Positions 25,698-34,659 of a stretch of 64,000 bases of DNA are shown in pieces. The stretch is from CAKZNE01 sp964485405 (GTDB taxonomy: Bacteria > Bacteroidota > Bacteroidia > Flavobacteriales > Schleiferiaceae). The notes below the pieces were generated by a model. That model was given only the letters and a program-made list of their open reading frames with translations, had not been told where the DNA came from and did no database searches. Both the position numbers and the translations under genes were made by a program. Numbering within the stretch: the stretch's first letter is position 1; every line of letters begins with the position of its first letter. Location: NCBI GenBank assembly GCA_964485405.1, contig CAZAJG010000020.1, positions 3,411 to 67,410 of the forward strand, read 5' to 3'.

Positions 25698-27416
25698 TTA
25701 TTGAAAAATGCTGGTGAGAACAGGGTTATCCAACCAATCTGTATTTTGCGTTCCTGTAGACTCAGCCCAACCTTGAAACTGAGGATAGGCTACTAGAATA
25801 TCTACTTTTTCTAATGGATGTTGGTAAGATTTGTTAGGAGTAACAATTTCCAATGCCCATGGCAATCCGTTAGCAGTGCTATAGTTTCCATTAATATCAT
25901 CAATAGTTCCATTTAAAGAAGGATCGGCAGCAGACGTCCCACGGAAACCATCTAAGTGAACCTCCAAACCTCTATTGCTGGTGCGGAAGATATATACATC
26001 TGGCACGAGAGACTGATTTCCAGCGTTGTTGTTAAAGTTTACGGTGAAAGTAAATACGTCTGCCGCTTCACTTGGTCCAACACCGTTGTTTTGGTAGTAA
26101 GTGCTTTGAGCAGTGTAAACATCGTTAAAAATGATAAGGCCATTAGTTACATTCGGGTCTACAGAAGCATCTCCGGTAACGCTAGAAATGATATTCTGAG
26201 AAATAGGCTGATAAGAATCATCTGTAAACACAATAGCCAAACCATTTGAAAAACCAGAGCCTACAGCATCTAAGCTGATGGTAAAAGTAGCGTCAACAGG
26301 ATCATTGTTTGCATCTAAAGTGTACACTACATTGTTGGTAAGTACCATATCATTCAAATCAAAATCTCCTCTGGCTGGCCATAGGTCTTCAAAAGAAACC
26401 GTTTGATATCCACTAGTCGGGAAGTTTGCGGTATAAGCTCTAGCTGGATCTGATGGATAATCATCATTGTCATCTGCAACACCGTCATTATCCGTATCTA
26501 CAACTCCAGGATCGGTTGAGAAAACTACATCATCAATCCAGTTGTTCTTAGGACCATGCACATAAATCAAAGCATAAGCAGCGTTGGCTGGTATTGTTCC
26601 CGTTTCGTTAATAAGGTTGTTTGTAGGGTTGTAACCTACATGGCTAATATAATCTCCGTTGGCATCTTTAAAGTAAACATAGTAACAAAATAGACCGCTA
26701 GTTACTGCGCTCATAGTATAGAGGTCGCCACCATTAACAGGAACAGACTGAATTGCACCTGCATCACTGTTGCTACTTTTCGCTTTGTAAACGCGGTTTC
26801 CACTAATGTTTTTCCATTGGTGACAGTTAGAGCAGTAGTAGTTATACCATTTTCCGGTTAAGGTATGTGATGCGCCACCCCAATAAGTTCCAAAATCGTT
26901 GATTTCAAAATCTCCATTGGTTAAAAGGTTAACTCCAGCGGTTTTTCCTTTGCTTGATTTTTTTCCACTTGATCCTGAGTTTGAAGCTCTTTGTGTTAAA
27001 GCATCAAAATCACCCATAAAATCAGTGATTACATCAAGTTGAACGTTTCCAAAACTTGTGATTTCCTTAGAGTCGCCTGTTGCAGGAAGATATAGTCTAT
27101 ATCCATCGTTATTTTGAGGAACGTTCATATAGAAATCGGCCGTATTGTTCTTTATTACAGCCCTGTCTAGTACTTTTCCATTCACATCAATGATCTGTAT
27201 TACTTGACCTTCAATAACGAAGTTGTTGATATCTGGATTTAGGGTAACATGTAGTGCTCCTTTTTCACTACTACTCCAGTTGAATGCTTCTGGAATGGTT
27301 AACTCGGCTAAGCTGGTAGCATTAGCAGGATTGTTTATTACCGGACCTGTGTTTTCTCTTTTAGAACAAGAGACCAAAACGCCTGCAGTGATAATAAGTG
27401 TAAATAGCTTTTTCAT
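25698..27416 (-). CDS. LruC-domain lipoprotein, copy 2
   Basis: 572 residues, paralogue of the gene at 23652-25376. Lipobox LVSC (about 14-17). Same order of parts: FNWSSSEKGALHVTL, a middle jelly-roll-like domain, DTDNDGVADDNDDYPSD and the LruC domain (FEDLWPARGDFDLNDMV, DAVGSGFSNGLAIVF, GLPWALEIV). The last 250 residues are much more alike between the copies than the middle part, which here carries CSNCHQW and FCYYVYF and differs strongly. The divergent central domain probably gives each copy its own ligand; the shared parts give anchoring and structure (inference). It has its own terminator. Confidence 0.88.
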   Translation of the reverse strand: MKKLFTLIITAGVLVSCSKRENTGPVINNPANATSLAELTIPEAFNWSSSEKGALHVTLNPDINNFVIEGQVIQIIDVNGKVLDRAVIKNNTADFYMNVPQNNDGYRLYLPATGDSKEITSFGNVQLDVITDFMGDFDALTQRASNSGSSGKKSSKGKTAGVNLLTNGDFEINDFGTYWGGASHTLTGKWYNYYCSNCHQWKNISGNRVYKAKSSNSDAGAIQSVPVNGGDLYTMSAVTSGLFCYYVYFKDANGDYISHVGYNPTNNLINETGTIPANAAYALIYVHGPKNNWIDDVVFSTDPGVVDTDNDGVADDNDDYPSDPARAYTANFPTSGYQTVSFEDLWPARGDFDLNDMVLTNNVVYTLDANNDPVDATFTISLDAVGSGFSNGLAIVFTDDSYQPISQNIISSVTGDASVDPNVTNGLIIFNDVYTAQSTYYQNNGVGPSEAADVFTFTVNFNNNAGNQSLVPDVYIFRTSNRGLEVHLDGFRGTSAADPSLNGTIDDINGNYSTANGLPWALEIVTPNKSYQHPLEKVDILVAYPQFQGWAESTGTQNTDWLDNPVLTSIFQ

Positions 27417-27791
27417 GATAGTATTGTTGGTATCAAATCTTTATGGAAAATCGAACCAAAACAGGATTTGGGTGTAAATACTTGATTATGAGTTTTTTAA
27501 TTCAGTTAAAAAATTTTAAAATATTCCCAAAAATGGAATAAATGCCATTTTTGAAGCATTTCAAGATAAATGTGAACAGTTGTTTTTCTTGATTTTTCTG
27601 AGAACAGGGTGAAACATCAAAACCAAAAAGAATATGTAAACGCTACTATAATTGTCTCTTTTTTAAAATCCCTTTTACTTATCAACATTCATAACCTTCA
27701 TTTTGTGAAAATCTCATTTTATAAGACACAAAAAACCGCTAGCTCAATTCGTTAACTTAGAAGAAAATTGACACCATAAAAGTTCTAATGA
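27417..27791. other. Intergenic region between LruC copy 2 and the PhoH-like gene
   Basis: 375 AT-rich bases between divergent genes. Apart from the inverted repeat at 27523-27553 I see no RNA, gene or clear promoter box. Confidence 0.5.
27523..27553. promoter_or_regulatory. Inverted repeats upstream of LruC copy 2
   Basis: CAAAAATGG (27528-27536) and CCATTTTTG (27545-27553) are perfect nine-base arms eight bases apart. Overlapping it, ATTCC (27523-27527) pairs with GGAAT (27535-27539). The part TCCCAAAAATGGA resembles the palindrome upstream of copy 1. Confidence 0.4.
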
Positions 27792-29156
27792 ATGGCAAAA
27801 CGAGCAGCATCTAGTAAATCCTCTACTTCAAAAAAGATATTTGTTTTAGATACATCCGTGATCCTTTACGATCATAACTCCATTACCAACTTTGCAGAGC
27901 ATGATGTGGCTATTCCTATTACAGTTCTGGAGGAATTAGATGAGTTTAAAAAGGGGAGTGATACGAAAAATTACGAGGCGCGCCAGTTTATACGGTTCTT
28001 AGATAAGAAAGCCGGAGAACACAGTTTACAAGAATGGATTTCATTAAATGGAGGGACGAAGGGAAGGTTTAAAGTGATAATGAATACACAGAACGCCATT
28101 GATGCCAATAATGTTTTTAAAATCTCTAAAAACGATCATAACATTATTAATTCTGCTTTAAAACTGCAAGAGGAGGAGTCTGATAAAAAAGTGATTCTAG
28201 TCACCAAGGATATTAATCTAAGACTAAAAGCCAAGGCACTTAATCTCAATGCAGAGGATTATGAAACGGGGAAGGTGAAAAACGTAGAAAGGCTATATAC
28301 AGGTAAGAGTCTATTAGAAGGTTTTGATCAATCTATTATAGATAGTTTGTATAAAAGAAAAACCTTGGCCATAAGCACGGTAAAGAAGAAGGAAAAGAGC
28401 TTTGAAGCACGTAACAACCACTTTTATATCCTAAAGGGAGATAAGAGTAGTACGCTTGCTTATTACAATGCACAAAGCCAAACGGTAGATCAATTAGAGA
28501 AAAAGAGTTATTACGGGGTAAAACCGCGTAATGCAGAACAAACCTTTGCCTTTCAAGCCATCAGTAACCCGGATATAAAGCTGGTAACGCTCAGTGGAGT
28601 AGCGGGAACGGGAAAAACACTCTTGGCCTTAGCCGGGTCATTAGAACAAAGAAGAACCTTTAAACAAATTTATTTGGCGCGCCCAATTGTACCGTTGAGC
28701 AATAAGGATATTGGGTTTTTACCGGGTGATATGAAGGCAAAGATTAATCCCTATATGCAGCCGCTTTGGGATAATCTGAAATTCATTAAAAATCAATTTA
28801 ACGAACACGATAAAGAATACAAACAGATTGACGAAATGGTTAACCAAGAAAAACTATTGGTTACACCATTGGCTTACATCCGTGGACGAAGTCTTTCGAA
28901 TGTTATTTTTATCGTGGATGAAGCTCAAAACCTTACGCCTCACGAAGTAAAAACAATTATTACTAGAGCTGGAGAAAACTCCAAGTTTATATTTACTGGA
29001 GATGTACGCCAAATCGATACGCCCTATCTGGATGAACAATCCAATGGATTATCCTACCTTATTGATAAGATTAAAGGCAATGAATTATTTGCCCACGTAA
29101 CCCTAGAAAAAGGAGAGCGTTCGGAATTAGCTAACCTTGCAAATGAACTTTTATAG
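27792..29156 (+). CDS. PIN-domain/PhoH-like ATPase
   Basis: 454 residues. An N-terminal PIN nuclease-like domain (about 16-150) starts FVLDTSVILYD and includes PITVLEELDEFK and the later acidic TKDINLRLKAKA. The C-terminal half is a PhoH ATPase: Walker A GVAGTGKTLLALA near residue 270, RPIVPLSNKDIGFLPGD, and Walker B VIFIVDEAQNLTP near 375, then FTGDVRQID. The pattern is that of YlaK/PhoH2-type proteins, which act on RNA with ATP in the characterised actinobacterial case. No antitoxin-like gene precedes it. The gene ends six bases from the convergent hydrolase stop. Confidence 0.92.
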   Translation: MAKRAASSKSSTSKKIFVLDTSVILYDHNSITNFAEHDVAIPITVLEELDEFKKGSDTKNYEARQFIRFLDKKAGEHSLQEWISLNGGTKGRFKVIMNTQNAIDANNVFKISKNDHNIINSALKLQEEESDKKVILVTKDINLRLKAKALNLNAEDYETGKVKNVERLYTGKSLLEGFDQSIIDSLYKRKTLAISTVKKKEKSFEARNNHFYILKGDKSSTLAYYNAQSQTVDQLEKKSYYGVKPRNAEQTFAFQAISNPDIKLVTLSGVAGTGKTLLALAGSLEQRRTFKQIYLARPIVPLSNKDIGFLPGDMKAKINPYMQPLWDNLKFIKNQFNEHDKEYKQIDEMVNQEKLLVTPLAYIRGRSLSNVIFIVDEAQNLTPHEVKTIITRAGENSKFIFTGDVRQIDTPYLDEQSNGLSYLIDKIKGNELFAHVTLEKGERSELANLANELL

Positions 29157-29162
29157 TTTGGA

Positions 29163-30134
29163 CTAATTTTTAGATATCCAATCGGATAAATCTTCAACTA
29201 GAGTTTTTGGAAACTGAAAATCTGGATCTGTGTAGGCTGCTAAGTTTTGCTCCCGGCTGTCATCTACTACTTTTAGTACATGATTCATATTTGGATAAAA
29301 TAGATAGTCTGCCTTTTGATTGGATATTTTAAGTCTTTTACCTTGGTCTTCGGGTACTTGAAGATCTCTGCCTCCTTGTACAATTAAAATGGGTTTCTTG
29401 ATTTTTTGTATTTCATCTTCTGGAGTGTATTTAAACCATCCAATAAGATAAGGCTGAAGAGATTTTCGCAATAAACTGGCCAGCATCATGTTGAATTTCT
29501 TCACTTGATAGCCTGCATGTAGAGAATCAAGTTTTTCTAGAGCTTGACTTTTCAAATTCTCTGGCATCGTAGGCGCCTGAGAAATTTGGGTTGTGAGAAC
29601 GTCTTTTGCATTTTGAGCAGGTCCAGCAACACTTATATACCCTGTAGCCTTCAACTCTTGTGTAGCTAACATTCCAATAAGCGAACCTTCTGAGTGGCCC
29701 ATTATGAATATCTTTTTAAATCCCAACTCCTTGTTTAGGTGTTTATAAATTTCCTTAACTACAGTTACATTACTCTCAAATCTTACAGAGCTTTCATCTA
29801 GTATAGTGCTAGATTTTCCAATCCCGAGTTTATCGTATCGGTAGGATGCTATTCCTTTTTTGGCAAGAGAATCAGCGAGTTGTAGAAATGTGTTGTTTTC
29901 TCCTTTTGCTAGAGCCGAATTACCATTTCTATCGGTGGGTCCGCTTCCAGGAATAATGATAACTAAGGGTACTTTTTTGTTCTTTTTTAGAAGGTCTAAG
30001 CTAAAAGGAGAAACCAGTGTTCCACGAATGGTATCGGAGTTTACAGTTACAGGCTGTTCTATGCTGATTTTCCCAGTTTGGGCAAAGGCAAACGTAATAG
30101 CCAAACTGAATATAAAAGTGATCTGTTTTTTCAT
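29163..30134 (-). CDS. Secreted alpha/beta hydrolase
   Basis: 323 residues with a signal peptide (about 1-18, ending FAFA-Q). The alpha/beta hydrolase core shows PLVIIIPGSGPTDRNGNS (oxyanion region), the nucleophile elbow GHSEGS (about 145-150), and late acid and histidine candidates in ILIVQGGRDLQVPEDQG and MNHVLKV. Most similar in layout to the dienelactone hydrolase/serine aminopeptidase type of Bacteroidota exported esterases. The substrate is unknown; a periplasmic site is likely. It lies 70 bases downstream of pckA, with a hairpin terminator between. Confidence 0.88.
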   Translation of the reverse strand: MKKQITFIFSLAITFAFAQTGKISIEQPVTVNSDTIRGTLVSPFSLDLLKKNKKVPLVIIIPGSGPTDRNGNSALAKGENNTFLQLADSLAKKGIASYRYDKLGIGKSSTILDESSVRFESNVTVVKEIYKHLNKELGFKKIFIMGHSEGSLIGMLATQELKATGYISVAGPAQNAKDVLTTQISQAPTMPENLKSQALEKLDSLHAGYQVKKFNMMLASLLRKSLQPYLIGWFKYTPEDEIQKIKKPILIVQGGRDLQVPEDQGKRLKISNQKADYLFYPNMNHVLKVVDDSREQNLAAYTDPDFQFPKTLVEDLSDWISKN

Positions 30135-30149
30135 GTGGTTGAAAATAGA

Positions 30150-30182
30150 AAATCCCAGCTTAATAAAACTAAACTGGGATTT
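30150..30182 (-). terminator. Terminator after pckA
   Basis: AAATCCCAG (30150-30158) pairs with CTGGGATTT (30174-30182) around a 15-base loop; the minus-strand tail is T-rich (complement of 30141-30150). It ends only 16 bases before the hydrolase ATG, so partial read-through may feed that gene. Confidence 0.65.
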
Positions 30183-30204
30183 ATATTAAATATCTGTTAA
30201 AGAA

Positions 30205-31815
30205 TTAAACCTTCTCCACCACTTTGGGCGCACCGGCTAAAATTTCTTCATTAGCGTAATCGCTAAACTTCTCAAAGTTCTTGTTGAACTTTCGCGCTAG
30301 TTCATTAGCCGTTTTATCGTATGCAGCTTTATCTGCCCAGGTGTTTTTAGGATGTAAAACTTCACCCGGTACATTCGGACAGCTATTTGGCATACTTAGT
30401 CCAAAAATCTCATGCTCGGTAAATCCTACATTGTTCAACTCGCCATTAATAGCAGCTGTAATCATGGCACGAGTATATTTCAATTTCATTCTCTTACCAA
30501 CTCCGTAAGGGCCTGCAGACCATCCAGTGTTGATCAACCAAACGTTTACACCTGCGTCACGCATTTTAACACTAAGCATATCCGCATACTTGGTAGGATG
30601 TAAAGGCATAAATGGAGCGCCAAAACAAGCTGAAAAAGCAACCTGTGGTTCTGTAATCCCTGCTTCTGTTCCCGCAACCTTTGCTGTATATCCACTAATA
30701 AAGTGGAAAGCCGCTTGACCTGGAGTAAGCTTAGAAATTGGAGGTAAAACACCATATGCATCGCACGTTAAGAAGAAAATATTTTTAGGATTCTTCCCTA
30801 GTGATGGAGTTTGAATATTGTCAATATGATCTATCGGATAACTAACTCGTGTGTTTTCGGTTTTAGTACTATCCTCGTAATCAACTTCCTTAGAGTCGTT
30901 TATGTAGTTAATGTTTTCCAGTAAAGCACCTGGCTTAATCGCTCTAAAAATGTCTGGTTCTTTTTCTTCAGAAAGACCAATTACTTTGGCATAACATCCT
31001 CCTTCAAAATTAAAGATCACATTGTCTTTGGTCCATCCATGCTCATCATCACCAATAAGTTTACGATCTGGGTCGGCAGAGAGGGTAGTCTTACCCGTTC
31101 CTGATAATCCAAAGAAAAGAGCGGTGTCTCCATCTTCACCAACATTGGCAGAGCAATGCATACTTAAAGTCTCTTTTTGGTGTGGAAGGATGAAATTTAA
31201 AGCAGAAAAAATACCTTTCTTAATTTCACCTGTATAACCCGTTCCTCCAATGATCGCCATTTGCTTAGAGAAGTTCAAAATGGCAAAGTTGTGTTGACGT
31301 GTACCATCTTCTTCTGGTTGAGCCATAAAACCTGGAGCATTAACAATTACCCAATCCGGCTCAAAGTCTTTCAGTTCCTCTTCGCTTGGACGAAGGAACA
31401 TATTGTGCGCAAACATATTAGACCAGGGTAATTCATTGATTACTCGGATTTTAAGTTTATAGCGATCGTCAGCACAGGCATATACGTCACGTACGTAAAC
31501 CGTTTTACCACTTAGGTAATCGGTTATCTTGTCGTTCAGTTTATCGAACTTAGTTGCATCAAATTTGATGTTAATATCCCCCCACCATACTGCGTCTCTC
31601 GTAACCTCATCTTCTACAATGAAACGATCTTTTGGGGATCTACCTGTAAATTCACCTGTATCAATGGAGATTGCACCAGATTCTGATCTTTTAGCCATTC
31701 CGGCTTCAATAGAAATTTCCTCAAGGTCGGATGGAGCAAGATTCCAATGGGCCTTAGCTCCTTTTATTCCGTACTTTTCTAATGAAGAGTCTGAGGGTTT
31801 AATTTCAAAATTCAT
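30205..31815 (-). CDS. pckA: Phosphoenolpyruvate carboxykinase (ATP)
   Basis: 536 residues, full length. It converts oxaloacetate and ATP to phosphoenolpyruvate in gluconeogenesis. The kinase motif GLSGTGKTTLSADP (about 237-250), the metal/substrate region IGDDEHGW, the substrate loop FTGRSPKDRF near the start and the adenine-binding end are all present. The preceding lysine and histidine (HCSANVGEDG) fit the ATP-dependent family, not the GTP form. A TAACTTTG -7 box lies 38 bases upstream on the minus strand, and a terminator follows, so it seems to be a single-gene unit. Confidence 0.97.
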   Translation of the reverse strand: MNFEIKPSDSSLEKYGIKGAKAHWNLAPSDLEEISIEAGMAKRSESGAISIDTGEFTGRSPKDRFIVEDEVTRDAVWWGDINIKFDATKFDKLNDKITDYLSGKTVYVRDVYACADDRYKLKIRVINELPWSNMFAHNMFLRPSEEELKDFEPDWVIVNAPGFMAQPEEDGTRQHNFAILNFSKQMAIIGGTGYTGEIKKGIFSALNFILPHQKETLSMHCSANVGEDGDTALFFGLSGTGKTTLSADPDRKLIGDDEHGWTKDNVIFNFEGGCYAKVIGLSEEKEPDIFRAIKPGALLENINYINDSKEVDYEDSTKTENTRVSYPIDHIDNIQTPSLGKNPKNIFFLTCDAYGVLPPISKLTPGQAAFHFISGYTAKVAGTEAGITEPQVAFSACFGAPFMPLHPTKYADMLSVKMRDAGVNVWLINTGWSAGPYGVGKRMKLKYTRAMITAAINGELNNVGFTEHEIFGLSMPNSCPNVPGEVLHPKNTWADKAAYDKTANELARKFNKNFEKFSDYANEEILAGAPKVVEKV

Positions 31816-31852
31816 AAGTCTTAGTTCTTTTTTCGGAAAAAAATTAAAAGCG

Positions 31853-31860
31853 CAAAGTTA
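31853..31860 (-). promoter_or_regulatory. Possible -7 box for pckA
   Basis: The minus strand reads TAACTTTG, an exact TAnnTTTG match 38 bases before the start codon. No good -33 box at 19 bases. Confidence 0.35.
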
Positions 31861-31930
31861 GCCTTATTTGAATTACAGCCTATATAGGATGCCTTAAAAT
31901 TTAAATTCCTTTAGCGTTAAATGTTGATAT

Positions 31931-32317
31931 TCAAGTATTCTTAAATCTTTGAGCCCCTAAGAAAAGCGCGGCCCATCCTGCTATCATAAACAATCCACCA
32001 ATAGGGGTAACAGGACCTAGAAATGACAGTTTTACCTCGATAAGAGAGGATAAGCTCAAAAGGTATATACTACCAGAAAATAATATAACTCCGAAAAGCC
32101 AAAATTGATACACTCGTTTTTTGAATGGGAAATCTGCTTGATTAAACCCTAAAGCTAACATAGCGATAGCGTGCCATGCCTGATAACGAACTGCCGTATT
32201 AAAGCTATCCAAACTTGCTTCTGATAAAACTTCTTTCAAAGCGTGCGCGCCCATAGCGCCCAAAACAACGGCCAAAAAGCCAAGGACAGAAGCTGTCATT
32301 ACAATGGATTTATTCAT
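31931..32317 (-). CDS. DUF423 small membrane protein
   Basis: 128 residues, four predicted membrane helices (about 5-25, 45-60, 70-87 and 96-120). The pattern GAMGAHALKEVL, followed by RYQAWHAIAMLALG and GSIYLLSL, is that of the DUF423 family (YwdK/YgdD-like), which is widespread and has no known role. Its ATG overlaps the stop of the DUF4476 gene by four bases (TGA inside ATGA), so it is the second gene of a coupled pair. Confidence 0.93.
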   Translation of the reverse strand: MNKSIVMTASVLGFLAVVLGAMGAHALKEVLSEASLDSFNTAVRYQAWHAIAMLALGFNQADFPFKKRVYQFWLFGVILFSGSIYLLSLSSLIEVKLSFLGPVTPIGGLFMIAGWAALFLGAQRFKNT

Positions 32318-33219
32318 GGTAAATAGTCTTTTTTAAATCGCTCACGAGTTAAATCGTAGTCGAAAGATTCCAATAGGTTCTTTAGATTTTCAGGATCCTT
32401 CAATCGCTCTTTAGCATACGGCAAAAACTGTAGGCGAGAATTGTCGTAGTTAAATTTTTTGAAAAGCGATTGGATCTGAGCTACGGAAATGGAGTTTTCG
32501 ATTAGGTAATTTTTAGCCAGATTTAATCGGTTAAACTCATATTGCTCCAGAGTCAGGTTGTCCATTAAGATGTCGAAATCGTTTTGCTTGGTTTCAACCG
32601 AATCAACCGAGGATATTACCGCAGTTGTATCCTGAGCTGAAGCGATAGGGATTTTGATAGAGTCCAGAATGGTGTCTATCATTTTAATTGTTGTATCCTT
32701 TTTAGAAAGAGCCTCTTTTGCGGGTGCGCTTGTCTCTAAAGAAGCGGTTAAAGTATCCTCAACGGTATCTGCTTTGGTTAAAGTTTGAATATGGTTAGAG
32801 GAGATGGTAGGAATCTCTTTCTCGTTTAAAGCAAGCAAAGTAAAAGGCCAAGCCGTTTCCTTATCGAATGATATTTTTTGAATTTCGCTCGGAAGAGTGG
32901 CTGTTTTTCCGCGAAAGCGGAGTTGAAATGTACCTTCAAAATTCCGTGTGAGTGCATATTTGTAGCTACCGGGGGCAGGTAGTTTTAAAGTTCTTTTAAA
33001 ACCAGTGTTCACAGAATCCGATTCTAATTTGAAGACCAAAATATGCTTAGCGGTATCCAGATTAGAGATAATTAACTTTTTTTTAGGCGTGGAATTCTGA
33101 AGAAAACCATCAATCCCAAGGGTAAACAAACTCCCTGTTTCATCTGATACTAAAATATTTACCTGAGAAAAGGAAGAGAAGCCTAAAAGCAGAGCTATTA
33201 ACGCTAGGGGTAACTTCAT
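32314..33219 (-). CDS. Exported DUF4476-domain protein
   Basis: 301 residues from the ATG at 33219; the frame is open 16 codons further, but the upstream part has no signal-peptide character while MKLPLALIALLLGFSSFSQ is a clear signal. Residues about 20-115 look like a beta-rich domain (LFTLGIDGFLQNSTPKKKL), 130-210 are low-complexity Ser/Thr/Asp, and the last 80 (LEQYEFNRLNLAKNYL... FNYDNSRLQFLPYA) are the DUF4476 helical domain, known from many Bacteroidota but of unknown role. A TACATTTG box sits 6-13 bases before the ATG. The DUF423 gene overlaps its end. Confidence 0.85.
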   Translation of the reverse strand: MKLPLALIALLLGFSSFSQVNILVSDETGSLFTLGIDGFLQNSTPKKKLIISNLDTAKHILVFKLESDSVNTGFKRTLKLPAPGSYKYALTRNFEGTFQLRFRGKTATLPSEIQKISFDKETAWPFTLLALNEKEIPTISSNHIQTLTKADTVEDTLTASLETSAPAKEALSKKDTTIKMIDTILDSIKIPIASAQDTTAVISSVDSVETKQNDFDILMDNLTLEQYEFNRLNLAKNYLIENSISVAQIQSLFKKFNYDNSRLQFLPYAKERLKDPENLKNLLESFDYDLTRERFKKDYLP

Positions 33220-33224
33220 GCGGG

Positions 33225-33232
33225 CAAATGTA
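33225..33232 (-). promoter_or_regulatory. -7 box immediately before the DUF4476 gene
   Basis: The minus strand reads TACATTTG. With the usual spacing of about seven bases to the transcription start, the transcript would begin at or next to the ATG at 33219, giving a leaderless or near-leaderless mRNA. The -33 box is poor. Confidence 0.4.
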
Positions 33233-33251
33233 ATACTTAGGTCGTTTCTGG

Positions 33252-33282
33252 TTTGGATGTATGACAATAATTCTAATATTTG
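33252..33282 (+). promoter_or_regulatory. Promoter of the saccharopine dehydrogenase-like gene
   Basis: TTTG at 33252-33255, a 19-base spacer, and AATATTTG at 33275-33282 (first base differs from TAnnTTTG). The expected start, near 33289, leaves a leader of about 13 bases. Confidence 0.55.
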
Positions 33283-33301
33283 CGCGCATCAAAGATCAAT
33301 A

Positions 33302-34648
33302 ATGAAAGAAATTCTCATCATAGGAGCTGGTCGCTCCACTTACAGCCTCGTAGAGTATCTTAAAGATCAATCCATGAGCAATGGATGGAAAATCACTATT
33401 GCAGATCAGTCCCTTGAATGGGCTCAGCAAAAAGCTGGCGATCATCCCAACACAAAAGCCGTGGTGTTTGATGTAGAGAACGATGAAAAGAGAGCGGAGT
33501 TGATTCGGGCCGCAGATATTGTGGTTAGTATGTTACCTGCCCATATGCATGTTTCTGTAGCTAAGGATTGCATTCGATTTAAGAAACACATGGTAACAGC
33601 CTCCTATATTTCAAAAGAAATGGAGGCTTTGAATGAAGAAGCTACGGAGGCGGGAGTAATATTGATCAATGAGATTGGGTTGGATCCAGGAATTGATCAT
33701 TTGAGCGCTATGAAAGTGTTGGATAAGATACGAGGAGAAGGTGGTAATATGCTGATTTTTGAATCTTTTACAGGAGGCTTAGTTGCTCCAGAAAGTGACA
33801 ACAATCCATGGAACTATAAATTTACCTGGAATCCTAGAAATGTAGTTTTAGCAGGCTCTGGAGGAGCGGTTAAATTTAAACAAGAGGGGGTATACAAGTA
33901 CATCCCCTATCATCAGCTTTTTAGAAGAACCGAGCTTATTGATGTAGAGAATTATGGAATGTTTGAAGGGTATGCAAATCGCGACTCCTTATCTTACAGA
34001 GATGTATATGGTCTAGAAGATATTCCAACCATTTATCGTGGTACACTAAGAAGACCCGGTTTTTGTAGAGCCTGGGATGTGTTTGTGAAATTAGGAATGA
34101 CGGATGATACATATACGTTGGAGAACAGTGAGTATATGACGAATCGTCAATTTACGAATACCTTTTTAGCATATAACCCAAACGATTCGGTTGAGTTAAA
34201 GTTGATGCATTATCTAAATATACCACAAGATTCCACTTTAATGACTAGGCTTACCTGGTTGGGTTTATTTGAGGAAACGGTGATTGGAATTAAGAATGCT
34301 ACTCCAGCTCAAATGCTTCAACATATATTAGAGCAAAAATGGAGCTTGGATGAAGGGGATAAGGATATGATTGTGATGTATCACAAATTTGGTTTTGAAT
34401 TAAATGGAGAAAAGAAAATGATTGAAGCCTCTATGGTTACTGAAGGAAAAACAGTGAATGATACAGCTATGGCGAGAACCGTGGGTTTACCTGTGGCTAT
34501 TGCTGTTAAACATATCCTTAAAGGAAACATTACTACGCCTGGAGTACAAATACCCATAAGCAAGGAGATTTATGAGCCGATGCTCTCTGAATTGGCGGAG
34601 CATGATATTGTTTTTAACGAAAAGGAAGTAGAGTACAAGGGGTATTAA
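33302..34648 (+). CDS. Saccharopine dehydrogenase-like oxidoreductase
   Basis: 448 residues from the ATG at 33302; the open frame begins at 33218 but the upstream part lies across the promoter. The N-terminus is a Rossmann fold with IIGAGRSTYSLVEYL. Later regions include GLDPGIDHLSAMKVLD and SFTGGLVAPESDNNPWNYKFTWNPRNVVLAG, diagnostic of the LYS9/saccharopine reductase C-terminal domain. Relatives act in lysine breakdown or in carboxynorspermidine synthesis, and I cannot choose between them from sequence alone. No other lysine genes are adjacent. It is divergent from the DUF4476 pair and convergent with the DUF2809 gene, 11 bases away. Confidence 0.88.
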   Translation: MKEILIIGAGRSTYSLVEYLKDQSMSNGWKITIADQSLEWAQQKAGDHPNTKAVVFDVENDEKRAELIRAADIVVSMLPAHMHVSVAKDCIRFKKHMVTASYISKEMEALNEEATEAGVILINEIGLDPGIDHLSAMKVLDKIRGEGGNMLIFESFTGGLVAPESDNNPWNYKFTWNPRNVVLAGSGGAVKFKQEGVYKYIPYHQLFRRTELIDVENYGMFEGYANRDSLSYRDVYGLEDIPTIYRGTLRRPGFCRAWDVFVKLGMTDDTYTLENSEYMTNRQFTNTFLAYNPNDSVELKLMHYLNIPQDSTLMTRLTWLGLFEETVIGIKNATPAQMLQHILEQKWSLDEGDKDMIVMYHKFGFELNGEKKMIEASMVTEGKTVNDTAMARTVGLPVAIAVKHILKGNITTPGVQIPISKEIYEPMLSELAEHDIVFNEKEVEYKGY

Positions 34649-34659
34649 TCTTACATCAT

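Noticed and set aside
27792..29156. PIN domain as the toxin of a toxin-antitoxin pair
   Set aside because: The PIN domain is fused to a PhoH ATPase and there is no small antitoxin gene directly before it.
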